DNA from: JBDTSW01 sp051004675
Lineage (GTDB): Bacteria; Actinomycetota; Thermoleophilia; Solirubrobacterales; 70-9
DNA: 52,387 nucleotides
Direction of reading: 5' to 3'
Assembly: GCA_051004675.1 (NCBI GenBank)
Contig: JBPCKC010000019.1
Location: 1 to 52,387 of the forward strand
Part shown: positions 36,301 to 42,895 of the stretch, piece after piece
How the letters are laid out: every line of letters begins with the position of its first letter
Numbering within the stretch: the first letter of the stretch is position 1
Made by a program: the position numbers and the translations under genes
Notes under the pieces: model-generated
Told to the model about the DNA's origin: nothing
Seen by the model: the letters and a program-made list of their open reading frames with translations, nothing else
Databases searched by the model: none

Positions 36301-36397
36301 CGAGGACGGGCTCCTCGGCGGCCCGCTCGACGAGCCGCCGGCGCACCTCGCCCGCGCGCCCCGAGTTCGGGGGCCCGACTATCAGGCGGAGTGGCAT
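33359..36397 (-). CDS. addB: AddB-like helicase/nuclease subunit with Fe-S cluster
   Basis: Partner of AddA. ATG 36397 gives MPLRLIVGPPNSGRAGEVRRRL, the usual AddB/AdnA N-terminus; the longer frame from 36598 runs through the divergent promoter. The P-loop is degenerate (GPPNSGRA, Arg for Lys), so ATP hydrolysis here is doubtful, as in some AddB relatives. The C-terminal nuclease domain has RGKIDRID and VVRDYKTG, and iron-sulfur cysteines at LSCPYRWF and ECPKYCTFQPIC. 1012 residues. First gene of addB-addA-GGCT, each joined by a start-stop overlap. Confidence 0.88.
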   Translation of the reverse strand: MPLRLIVGPPNSGRAGEVRRRLVERAAEEPVLVVPTSDDAAWFERELCADGPALGISIRTFGWLFGDVAGALALELGPALTPPQRLALLRAATSSVELHRLRRSAQRPGFAPALDALLEELQAALVDPTELAERAAALDDGGHEAELAELYAAYERLRARSGRTDRGAIAAAALGGLRSDPQRWGGRPVFLYGFDDLTVVQRELVAALTEAADVTVALNYADRTSLAARATLLAELTEELGGDVVAELQPDEGHTPHRSLRHLDRCLFEPAAGTVPVDGGVRLLECAGERGEAETIGAEVARLLAAGVDPGEIAIVVRSPSGAGGVLASVLASFRIPVALEAHAPVDRTAVGRALVSLCRAAMPEGRAEDLLAHLRSDPATDPGLADGVERRIRRGEVVSARDVFADWRRPPRHLARLRSAAGASERLRVLAATGRELAEGAHREQAPLAAPGAGGEPGMLHPLELRAAVAAAELLEELAALGGLPDCPQPDLADAIEALEGAGIATWRGPTDGRVRILSPYRLRAGRARYLFVAALGEGEFPAAPAADPLLGDDRRRALGVPALVRRDQSDEERYLFHSCASRPTERLYLSWRSCDDEGTALARSPFIDEVLDLLGDDPAGAEAEIKLAYGLERVVLPPAQAPTERELARSLASRGPGARAAEALDAISVEGPARARVLELVCSASERDLLPGPLRVPRVIEELRARRVLSANQLEGWLSCPYRWFVDHELDPVRLEPESDPLWLGSVVHAALERLYGERPGADAIPREGDVVHWRRRFAELLEEAAGGARLGPERVAMLARAREQVERFLTDEAASETELRPGADLLEVGFGMEDSRVEGLPLGDFVLRGKIDRIDLAPDGSGAVVRDYKTGANVTPQAKFAKKGSLQIQLYMLVAQELLELEPIAGLYQPLGAMRAADRKPRGVALAGDERLDGLPLVSKDLLDSDGVTEAMTEARKRAVELGAELQAGAIGRRPLEGECPKYCTFQPICRLERAIGPPGEGQNGEGAE

Positions 36398-36554
36398 GCG
36401 GGCACGTTCGAGGGCATCGCTACGAATATAGGTCGGGTCGCGGCGCGGGGCCTGACACCCCTCCCCGAGGCGGGGCAGCGGCCGCTCGGAGTCCGCTGCG
36501 TGCGCCTTTTCACCCTGCGTGGTTCCGTCCCCGCCCGGGGCTATCTTCGCGGCC

Positions 36555-37010
36555 ATGTCGCTTTGCTTCATCGACCCGGCCGACGCCATCCGCGCCATCG
36601 CCGACTCCGTCGGCCGCGAGGCGCGCCGCCAGCTCCTCGGCGAGGCCGTCCGAGCGTGGGTCGACGAGATCCCCGAGGACGAGCTCGACGCCCACTACGC
36701 CCGGGCGATCTCGGAGCTCGACGAGCACGACATCTCGATGCTCGCCGCGTGGCATTCCTCGATGAACGTCGGGCACCCGCTTCCCAACCGCGACTTCCTG
36801 ATGGGCGCTTTCGGCTCGCTGGGCGACAACCGGCGCGAGGCGCTCAAGCTCGCGGCGGGGTTCCGCGGCGAGGAGGCCGTCGATCGCGGCGTCACCGAGG
36901 AGGTCGCGCTGGACACCGTCCTCGACTGGCTTTCACCGCCGCGCCAGATGGAGCTCGCGGCCGAGGCCGTCGAGCTCTACGTCTGGGACCGCGCCGGCAG
37001 CGACAACTGA
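36555..37010 (+). CDS. Conserved hypothetical protein, all-helical
   Basis: A 151-residue protein from ATG 36555 (MSLCFIDPADAIRAIADSVG); the longer frame from 36519 has no ribosome site. It is predicted to be mainly helical and acidic, without signal peptide or membrane helix. No family recognised. Divergent from addB with a 157-bp gap holding the motif GGGGCCTGACACCCC at 36447-36461. Confidence 0.65.
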   Translation: MSLCFIDPADAIRAIADSVGREARRQLLGEAVRAWVDEIPEDELDAHYARAISELDEHDISMLAAWHSSMNVGHPLPNRDFLMGAFGSLGDNRREALKLAAGFRGEEAVDRGVTEEVALDTVLDWLSPPRQMELAAEAVELYVWDRAGSDN

Positions 37011-37076
37011 CCGGGCGCCTGGCGCCACGGCCCGGCGCCCGCGCGCCGCGCCCCTCGCGGTCCGCGATGGCAGGTG

Positions 37077-37122
37077 TGCCAGATCGTGTGCGGATACCGC
37101 ATACGACCCCGCACACCTCGCT
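37077..37122. repeat. 46-bp direct repeat, copy 1 (downstream of DUF559 gene)
   Basis: Matches 38065-38110 at 44 of 46 positions in the same orientation, 988 bp away. It contains the near-palindrome GTGTGCGG/CCGCATAC and, on the reverse strand, the same GTG start region as the DUF559 gene (reads VCGVVCGIRTRSG). Next to it CCAGCCCCGAGC echoes the 3' end of the DUF559 gene (CAAGCCCCGAGC), as if a second tandem copy had been deleted. Confidence 0.85.
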
Positions 37123-37171
37123 CCAGCCCCGAGCCGCACCGCGCTCAAGTACCGAACGCTGCGCGCTTCGC

Positions 37172-38104
37172 TCAAGCCCCGAGCGCCCGCCGCAGTCGCG
37201 CCTCCAGCTCTCGCGGCTCTCGCGTGAGCTCGTGCCAGGTGAACCGCAGGACAACGATCCCGCGTAGCTGCAGCTCGTTCGACTTTTCGCGGTCGCGCCG
37301 AAAGGCCGCGACGTCAGTATGGAAGCGGTAGGAGTCGAACTCGGCGACCACGCGCTGCTCGGGCCAGTAGAAGTCCGGCCGAAAGCCGCCCAGTGGCTTG
37401 TTCACAAGCGGCTCCGGCAGTCCCGAGCGACGGATCAAGCGCAGCATCAGCCGCTCCGCTACCGAGCGGGTCTCGGCCGCGGGGGTGGACCGCTCGAGAA
37501 GTGTCCTTAGCGCCCCGGCGCCGCGGCGCCCCCTGCTTCTGAGCACCTGCGCCCAGAGCTCTTCACCGGTCACCGCGCGGCGAACCTGCGCCGCGGCAAC
37601 CGCCTCCTCGAGCGTTTCGGCGTCCTCCAGCCCTGCGACGTCCAGCAGCGTTCGCGCCGGGCTGGTGAGGGGAAGCCAGTCCTCGAACACGACCTCGTCG
37701 GGATCCAGGACGCGTGTTCGAGTGAGGCGGACCCCACTCGCGCCCGTGCCCCGCAGCGAGGTGGTGGTGACCCAGATCACGCCAGTGGCCGGGTAGGGGA
37801 GGAACCCGTGTACGCGGGCGGCGCTGCGATGGCTGGTCACGGATCCGGGACCGCACGCGAGCGTCGCCGCCAGCTCGCGGCCCCACTCGGTGGGAGCACG
37901 GTGGGCGAGCGCGTACACACCGGGATGCTCGCGAAGCAGGAGCCCGCTGCGCACCCGCCGGCCGATCGCGTTGGTAGAAACCCCGGCGGCCAGGAGCTGC
38001 CGCCGCGCGGCCCGCCCGCCTTGGCGGGTGGCGAACCATTGGAGGACCGCCTTCGGGTCAGGGTTGCCGGATCGTGTGCGGATACCGCATACAACCCCGC
38101 ACAC
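37172..38104 (-). CDS. AbiEi-like N-terminus fused to DUF559 endonuclease-fold domain
   Basis: A 310-residue protein. Residues about 25-190 resemble the AbiEi-type antitoxin family (RRQLLAAGVSTNAIGRRVRSGLL, GVYALAHR, TSHRSAARVHG, LTSPARTLLDVAG), and residues about 215-305 form a DUF559 domain related to Vsr/PD-(D/E)XK nucleases (FRPDFYWPEQRVVAEFDSYRFH, RDREKSNELQLRGIVVLRFTWHEL). The GTG start at 38104 lies inside the upstream 46-bp repeat, and no later in-frame start precedes the conserved region. Genes of this type are multi-copy in many actinobacteria; biochemical role is unknown. Framed by direct repeats, so it may be a mobile or recently duplicated unit. Confidence 0.8.
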   Translation of the reverse strand: MCGVVCGIRTRSGNPDPKAVLQWFATRQGGRAARRQLLAAGVSTNAIGRRVRSGLLLREHPGVYALAHRAPTEWGRELAATLACGPGSVTSHRSAARVHGFLPYPATGVIWVTTTSLRGTGASGVRLTRTRVLDPDEVVFEDWLPLTSPARTLLDVAGLEDAETLEEAVAAAQVRRAVTGEELWAQVLRSRGRRGAGALRTLLERSTPAAETRSVAERLMLRLIRRSGLPEPLVNKPLGGFRPDFYWPEQRVVAEFDSYRFHTDVAAFRRDREKSNELQLRGIVVLRFTWHELTREPRELEARLRRALGA

Positions 38105-38110
38105 CTCGCT
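38065..38110. repeat. 46-bp direct repeat, copy 2 (contains DUF559 start)
   Basis: Second copy of the repeat described at 37077-37122. It covers the start codon and first residues of the DUF559 gene. GTGTGCGG (left) and CCGCACAC (right) are perfectly complementary, so the single strand can fold two ways. Confidence 0.85.
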
Positions 38111-38138
38111 GGCGCCCTACCGGCCCTCGCCTGGCGCC

Positions 38139-38792
38139 CTACCCGCCTTCCACCGCGGCCTCGATCTCCGGGATCGCCTGGTCGTTCGTGCGGAAGTGGA
38201 CCGCGCTCATCCCGAGGGCGCGGGCGGCCTCGACGTTGACTTCGATGTCGTCCACGAAGACGCATTGCGACGGGGTCAGGTCGGCGAGCCCGTCCCGCTC
38301 GCGCATGCGGTCGAGGGTGAGCTCGTAGATCTCGGGATCGGGTTTTCGCATCCCGACGAACGCCGAGTCCACCACCAGCTCGAAGATCTCGTCGACCGGG
38401 AGCATCGAGCGCCACAGCGGCTCCCACTCGCGGACATTGTTCGTCAGCAGGGCCATTCGCAGCGACTGCCCGAGGTGCCGCATCAGTTCGATCATCGGCT
38501 CATTCGGGTTGAGCGCCTCGAAGTAGATCTCCTTGAACCCGTGCATCTCGGGCTCGTGACCCAGGTCGGTGGTCAGCTCGCCCCGCAGCCGCTGCAGGAA
38601 GACGTCCTCGGTGACGTGCCCCTTCTCCAGCTCGAAGAGGGGGTGAGCGCCATCGGCCTCGGCGATTCGCTGCATCGCCTTGCCCAGGGCTTCGGTCGGG
38701 ATGCCCGTCTGGTCCTGAAAGGCGGCGAAGGAGTGCAAAAGCGGCGTGGTGAGCACGCCGCCGAAGTCGGAGATGAGGCAGCGGACGGGCAC
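38139..38792 (-). CDS. HAD-superfamily hydrolase (HAD-IA)
   Basis: A 217-residue phosphatase-like protein. GTG at 38792 is 2 nt after the upstream stop and gives MPVRCLISDFGGVLTTPLL; here the usual DxD is DFG, as in many epoxide-hydrolase-N-like HADs. Motif II is LLTNN, motif III KPDPEIYEL, motif IV FVDDIEVNVEAA. The missing second Asp in motif I (Gly in its place) suggests altered chemistry rather than a standard phosphatase. Third gene of the fxsA operon. Confidence 0.85.
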   Translation of the reverse strand: MPVRCLISDFGGVLTTPLLHSFAAFQDQTGIPTEALGKAMQRIAEADGAHPLFELEKGHVTEDVFLQRLRGELTTDLGHEPEMHGFKEIYFEALNPNEPMIELMRHLGQSLRMALLTNNVREWEPLWRSMLPVDEIFELVVDSAFVGMRKPDPEIYELTLDRMRERDGLADLTPSQCVFVDDIEVNVEAARALGMSAVHFRTNDQAIPEIEAAVEGG

Positions 38793-38794
38793 GC

Positions 38795-39301
38795 TCAGGC
38801 GGGCTGGATCAGCTCGTGGAGGCCGCGGCCACGCTCGCCGTCGAGGCGGACCTCGACCGGCGTGACGGTACGGCGCAGCCCGGCGGCCTCGCCGGTGGCA
38901 GCCTCGCCCACCCGGTCGGCGGCGATGCGCTTGCCGGCGCCGCTGGCCAGCCAGATCTCGATCCCCAGCCGGCGGATCGCGCCCTCGGAGTCGTATTCGG
39001 TGGAGAGGAGCACCTCGTCCGCCTGGTCGGCGCCCTCGGCCGAGACCAGCGCCAGCGCGACCCCGTCCATGCCGTGATCCGACGAGGCCGCGGGGCGCGC
39101 CACAGCCGCTGCCAACGCCTGCTCGCCGACGGCGCCCACGACCAGCCGCAGCGAGGAGATCCGCTCCCAGTCGGGCTCCTCGTGGAGCTCCCAGGCCGGC
39201 GGCGCCTGCGGGTCGGCGGCGTCGGCGGCGTGCATCAGCTCCGCCAGATCCCACTCCACCGCGGCGCCCGCTCCCAGCTCCAGCCGCAGCGTCTCAGCCA
39301 C
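38795..39301 (-). CDS. Conserved hypothetical protein
   Basis: A 168-residue protein. GTG at 39301 lies within the last 8 bp of fxsA and gives MAETLRLELGAGAAVEWDLAELM. The sequence is rich in beta strands (ISSLRLVVGAVGEQALAAAV, GVALALVSAEG, EVLLSTEYDSEGAIRRLGIEIWL), soluble, with no motif I recognise. Its position between fxsA and an HAD gene with tight spacing argues for a real gene. Confidence 0.65.
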   Translation of the reverse strand: MAETLRLELGAGAAVEWDLAELMHAADAADPQAPPAWELHEEPDWERISSLRLVVGAVGEQALAAAVARPAASSDHGMDGVALALVSAEGADQADEVLLSTEYDSEGAIRRLGIEIWLASGAGKRIAADRVGEAATGEAAGLRRTVTPVEVRLDGERGRGLHELIQPA

Positions 39302-39812
39302 GGTGCTCGCCCCCGGGGCCCAGCTCGTCCGGCTCGCCGACCTCGGACGCGGTGCCCTCCACGTCGTAGGAGCGGCTTGGGGGCGGAGGTGTGGGACCAG
39401 CGTCCCCCGCGGCACGGCGAGCGCCCGGGCCACTCACCACCCAGCGAAGGCCGGTGCGCCGGCCGGCGAGCGCCGTGAGCCCCCGGCGGATGACGGCGCG
39501 GGTGGGCGGCAGCAGCAGGCAGAGGCCGAGGATGTCGGTGATGAAGCCAGGGGTGAGGAGCAGCGCGCCGCCCAGGATGATCATCGCTCCGTCGAAGACC
39601 TCGCGCGCGGGGACCTTGTTGCGGGCGAGCGCCTCGTTGAAGCGCGCCCACGCCGCCCGGCCCTGCGAGCGCAGGAGCGCCGCCCCCAGGAAGCTGTCGG
39701 CGACGAGCAGCGCCACGGTCGGGAGGACCCCGATCGCCCCGCCCACCTGGATGATCACGTAGAGCTCCGCGATGGGGACGAGCACGAACGCGATGAGGAC
39801 GAGCACGAACAT
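39294..39812 (-). CDS. fxsA: FxsA-family membrane protein
   Basis: ATG at 39812 starts MFVLVLIAFVLVPIAELYVIIQVGGAIG, the conserved FxsA beginning with three or four membrane helices; GGALLLTPGFITDILGLCLLLPPTR is the other diagnostic segment. In E. coli FxsA affects exclusion of phage T7 by the F plasmid, but the molecular role is unknown. The C-terminal third is hydrophilic and Pro/Gly-rich. First gene of a reverse operon, divergent from the DUF59 gene (66 bp gap). Confidence 0.92.
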   Translation of the reverse strand: MFVLVLIAFVLVPIAELYVIIQVGGAIGVLPTVALLVADSFLGAALLRSQGRAAWARFNEALARNKVPAREVFDGAMIILGGALLLTPGFITDILGLCLLLPPTRAVIRRGLTALAGRRTGLRWVVSGPGARRAAGDAGPTPPPPSRSYDVEGTASEVGEPDELGPGGEHRG

Positions 39813-39878
39813 CGCGCAAGCGTAGCCAGGGCCGCAGCCCCGCCGAGACTCCGCCGGGCGTCCACTACGATCAAACCC

Positions 39879-40175
39879 ATGCCAACGGAAGAAGAGGTCT
39901 ACGAGGCGCTCGAGGAGGTCATCGACCCCGAGCTGGGGCTCGACTTCGTCTCCCTCGGTCTCGTCTACGACGTCGAGGTCGAGAGCAGCGAGGTCTTCGT
40001 GACCTTCAGCCTCACCACGCCCGCGTGCCCGATCGGCCCCCAGGTCTCCGAGCAGATGCGCGAGTTCGTGGGCGACCTCGACGGGGTCGAGAAGGTCCAC
40101 CCGAAGATGGTCTTCGAACCGCCGTGGTCCCCGGAGATGATGTCCGAGGACGCGAAGTTCGCGCTGGGGTACTAA
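39879..40175 (+). CDS. MIP18/DUF59-family Fe-S cluster assembly factor
   Basis: A 98-residue protein of the DUF59 (SufT/PaaD/MIP18) family, helping load iron-sulfur clusters. ATG 39879 gives MPTEEEVYEALEEVIDPELGLDFVSLGLVYDV, with the hallmark DPE and the conserved Cys in TTPACPIGP. The last 44 bp of coding sequence form the repeat that recurs at 43.3 and 44.3 kb, so an accessory island appears to have entered at the 3' end of this gene while leaving it whole. Confidence 0.92.
   Translation: MPTEEEVYEALEEVIDPELGLDFVSLGLVYDVEVESSEVFVTFSLTTPACPIGPQVSEQMREFVGDLDGVEKVHPKMVFEPPWSPEMMSEDAKFALGY
40130..40173. repeat. Att-like repeat, copy A (in DUF59 gene 3' end)
   Basis: 44 bp starting CCCGGAGATGATGTCCGAGG, identical to 44329-44372 and about 85% like 43318-43363. 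Identity with copy C stops two bases into the stop region (TACTAA versus TACTGG). This is the arrangement expected of attL/attR at a gene 3' end. Confidence 0.85.
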
Positions 40176-40230
40176 TCCGCATACTCATGCGGTTTGCCCG
40201 TCCGGGGCCGGCTGTAATGGGCCTCGGCTT

Positions 40231-40497
40231 CTAAGAATCCTCGAAGACGCCTGATGCCCGCCGGTGCGACTCAGCCGGGGCTTCCAGCAGGGCGTTGGTG
40301 CCGACGGTCATCCCGTGGGCGAAGCCGCTGACTGCGCCGGGCTCCGCGGCGGCGCCCTGGAGCACCGCCTCGACCGCGGTGATTACGCCCTCGGACTGGT
40401 CTGCGGGCGTCGTCGGCGCCTTCGCGGTATGCAGGGTCTCGCCGTCGTAGAGGACGGCGTCGGTGAAGGTCCCGCCGACGTCGACGCCGAGAAGCAT
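40231..40497 (-). pseudogene. N-terminal fragment of hydantoinase/oxoprolinase subunit A
   Basis: Opens with ATG 40497 and reads MLLGVDVGGTFTDAVLYDGE, the ATP-binding start of HyuA-type proteins, followed by GFAHGMTVGTNALLE, also conserved. The match stops after about 75 residues and the frame ends at residue 88, whereas the family has about 680. It is therefore a truncated gene, cut near the left edge of the island. Confidence 0.85.
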
Positions 40498-40581
40498 GGG
40501 CGCGACGCTAGTCGGTCAGCTCATTGTGCAGCTGTGCCGGCAATATCGGCACAAACGCACGGTGAACGGGTCGCGGCGGGT

Positions 40582-41541
40582 TCAGCAGCTCTTCGGCGTC
40601 GGGTCCTTGTCGCGATCCCGCTTGGCGCTCTCTTGCCCGTTCGGCCCCGGGCCGCAGTCGAGCCTGCGGTCGGCCGTGCCGTCCTTGGCGAAGAGGCTGT
40701 CGGGGCCGCCCTCGCCGAAGAGCTTGTCCCTGCCGCTGCCGCCGGTGAGGAGGTCCCTGTTTCCGGCGCCGCCGCGGAGCACGTCGTTTCCGGCCCCGCC
40801 GGCGAGCGTGTCGCTGCCGTTGCCACCGACGGCTGTGTCGTTGCCGATCCCGCCGTCGAACTCGATCCGCGATCCGAGCGGATTGCCGGCCCCTCCCCCT
40901 CCCTGGCCGCTGAGAGTGTCCGCGCCCTCTTCGGTCGCGACCTCGTAGTTCGGCGGCTGGTCGGGGGCCAGTTCCAGGTCCTGGCACGCGAAGATGGAGC
41001 CGGGATTCCGGTCCACCCCGGCGCTGCCGAGTACGAAGTTGTTGTCGACTGCCCCAGCGTCAAACTCAGTGAGACGCACGATGTCCTGTCCATTCCCAAG
41101 GTTGACGTCGATCTCGATCTCGTCCGCGCAAAAAACGCCGCCCTCGTCGATCGTGCCGGGGGCGAAGTCCTCCAGGTTGACGATGAGGAGGAGCGTGTTG
41201 AGATCGGCCGTCGCGTGGTTGACGCTGATCGTGTCGGTGTTGATAGTGGTCGGGGGCGTGGGGCCGCAGTCGGTCGACTCAGTGCCGTTGCTGACGATGT
41301 GGGAGACATAAATCTGGCCGGTGGGGCTGACTAGCATGCCGGTGCCGACCGCGGGGTCACCGCCGACCGTAAGCGTCTTGCTCGCCGAGTTGAACGAGCA
41401 GGTGGTCGCGGCGGAAGCGCTCGCCGGCAACAGCCCCGCCCAGAGGGCCGCCGCACCGGCGATCGCGAGGACGAGGGCCGCAGCCCGCGGCCGGCGGTCG
41501 TTGACCGCCCTCGCTCCTGCCTGTCGCGATGTCCCCCGCAA
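40582..41541 (-). CDS. Secreted calcium-binding RTX-repeat protein
   Basis: A 319-residue protein with a signal peptide (ALVLAIAGAAALWAGLLPASASA, cleavage near ASA-AT). The central part has no recognised domain and several Cys. Residues about 225-285 hold nonapeptide repeats GGIGNDTAVGGNGSDTL and GGAGNDVLRGG, the calcium-binding beta-roll of haemolysin-type proteins. The tail is Lys/Asp-rich with a Cys end. It lies inside the island and no type I secretion genes are nearby; export through Sec is more likely. Confidence 0.8.
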   Translation of the reverse strand: MRGTSRQAGARAVNDRRPRAAALVLAIAGAAALWAGLLPASASAATTCSFNSASKTLTVGGDPAVGTGMLVSPTGQIYVSHIVSNGTESTDCGPTPPTTINTDTISVNHATADLNTLLLIVNLEDFAPGTIDEGGVFCADEIEIDVNLGNGQDIVRLTEFDAGAVDNNFVLGSAGVDRNPGSIFACQDLELAPDQPPNYEVATEEGADTLSGQGGGGAGNPLGSRIEFDGGIGNDTAVGGNGSDTLAGGAGNDVLRGGAGNRDLLTGGSGRDKLFGEGGPDSLFAKDGTADRRLDCGPGPNGQESAKRDRDKDPTPKSC

Positions 41542-41658
41542 ACTCTTCCTCCGCCGGAATCTACCACGTCATCCCGGCGGTGGCGACGAGCGCCGTGCGC
41601 GCGAGATTCGGCACATCGGAGTCTTGATTGGTCGCATCTGGAGGGCCAGGGTGGAGCC

Positions 41659-41991
41659 ATGCCTGATCCCGAGCCGGTCCATATCACGGTCCCCGGAAGC
41701 CCCCGTGATCCTCGGTCTCCGCGCCGAGTGCCTGAAGGCGTGATCGTGCATCACGTGCCCGAGTTGCACCCTGACGACATCCGTGTCGTCGATGGGGTTC
41801 CGGTGACCTCGCCGGCGCGGACGCTGATCGACCTCGCAGAGGTGATGGGCCGAGAAGAGCTTCGCGACTGCTTCAGCAACGCCCGTGAGCTCGGACTGCT
41901 CGATCTCGACGAGCTCGCAGCGGCACGCCGTCGGGTCGAGTGGCGACCCTCGCTGGCGAGACTCGATGAGGTCATCGCGGAGTTCAGCTGA
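41659..41991 (+). pseudogene. 5'-truncated AbiEi-family antitoxin gene
   Basis: The 110-residue frame (ATG 41659) matches only the middle and C-terminal part of AbiEi-like proteins: GVIVHHVPELHPDDIRVVDG, PVTSPARTLIDLAEVMGREELRDC, LLDLDELAAARRR. The N-terminal winged-helix part of about 90 residues, seen in the DUF559 protein of this window, is absent upstream in any frame. It could be a short functional derivative, but decay is the simpler reading. Confidence 0.6.
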
Positions 41992-42141
41992 GAATTGGCG
42001 CCAGTCGGGGCGGGTGCGACGGGAGCCCGTGGCTATCCGCCGTAGGTTTGGAGGGTTTCGTGGACGCGATGGCGTAGCGGAGTTCAGCCGGGTTCGTTCG
42101 GCAACCCATCCGGGTCCTGCGACATCATGGCTGATGCGTGG

Positions 42142-42158
42142 TTATCATATCTGATAAT
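42142..42158 (+). promoter_or_regulatory. Operator/-10 of the first NTase-HTH module
   Basis: AT-rich island in GC-rich DNA with the inverted repeat TTATCA (42142-42147) and TGATAA (42152-42157). GATAAT at 42153-42158 is a good -10 box. The GTG start is at 42167, so transcription starting about 7 nt after the -10 would give a leaderless mRNA. The palindrome over the -10 suggests autoregulation by the HTH partner. Confidence 0.6.
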
Positions 42159-42166
42159 ATCTTAAC

Positions 42167-42895
42167 GTGGGTGAGCGGCCTGACATCGACGGCGTTAGCG
42201 AGGATTTGGCTGCGGTGCTCAAGTCAGCCGCGCGCCTTCAGGAGCAAGTTCCGGATGCCGTCCTGGTCGGGGGGTCGGCCGCCGCGCTGTATGCGGGGCA
42301 TCGCGACTCGTTCGATCACGACCATGTCGTGGCGGACCTCCGGGAGCGCTTCGACCTGATCCTCGAAGCGCTCGAGTCCGAGGGCGACTGGGTCACGAAT
42401 CGAGTCGTGCCCGGCAAGCTGATTCTCGGCCGCCTCGGCGACATCGAGGCCGGGGTGCGGCAGATGATCCGCCGGCGGCCGCTGGAGACCGTCGACCTGG
42501 AGGTTGGACCGGCCGGGCGCCTGCGCGTCCCGACCGCGGAGGAAACGCTTCGGATCAAGGCGTTTCTAGTCGTCAGGCGAAACCAGACCCGCGACTATCT
42601 CGACACCGCCGCGCTGGCCAGCCGCTACGGGATCGCGGACAGCGCCAGGGTGCTGGCCCTGATCGACGGGTATTACGGCGACCAGCATCTGGAGGCGACT
42701 CCGGAGGAGCCAGGCCTCGGAGTGGCCTCCCAGCTGGCGCGCCAACTGGCGGATCCGCGGCCGGCCGATCCGTCGGTGACCCGGCAGCTCGACTCCTACC
42801 GCAACCTCTCGGGCGAGTGGACTGACTGGAAGCACGTCCGCCGGGTCTGCGCCGAGATTGCCGACGCCATCCTCGAGGTACAGGAGCGATCGTGA
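42167..42895 (+). CDS. Nucleotidyltransferase-fold protein (putative toxin-like)
   Basis: A 242-residue protein starting with GTG 42167. The N-terminal motif VLVGGSAAALYAGHRDSFDHDHVV has the GGS loop and the D-x-D pair of the DNA polymerase beta-type nucleotidyltransferase fold; TVDLEV may supply the third acidic residue. It resembles nucleotidyltransferase proteins paired with small regulators (AbiEii/MNT-like), though I cannot name the subfamily. It overlaps the HTH gene by GTGA. Likely a toxin or defence effector; unproven. Confidence 0.75.
   Translation: MGERPDIDGVSEDLAAVLKSAARLQEQVPDAVLVGGSAAALYAGHRDSFDHDHVVADLRERFDLILEALESEGDWVTNRVVPGKLILGRLGDIEAGVRQMIRRRPLETVDLEVGPAGRLRVPTAEETLRIKAFLVVRRNQTRDYLDTAALASRYGIADSARVLALIDGYYGDQHLEATPEEPGLGVASQLARQLADPRPADPSVTRQLDSYRNLSGEWTDWKHVRRVCAEIADAILEVQERS

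Noticed and set aside
34661..37267. An 868-residue forward ORF opposite addB running into the next gene
   Set aside because: Antisense shadow; Arg/Gln/Gly-rich with no domains.
38270..38282. GGGGTCAGGTC in the HAD gene as another copy of the palindromic element
   Set aside because: Only half of the palindrome matches and the flanks do not, so chance is likely in GC-rich DNA.
40582..41541. Type I secretion toxin reading of the RTX protein
   Set aside because: Only a few nonapeptide repeats, an N-terminal signal peptide and no type I secretion genes nearby.
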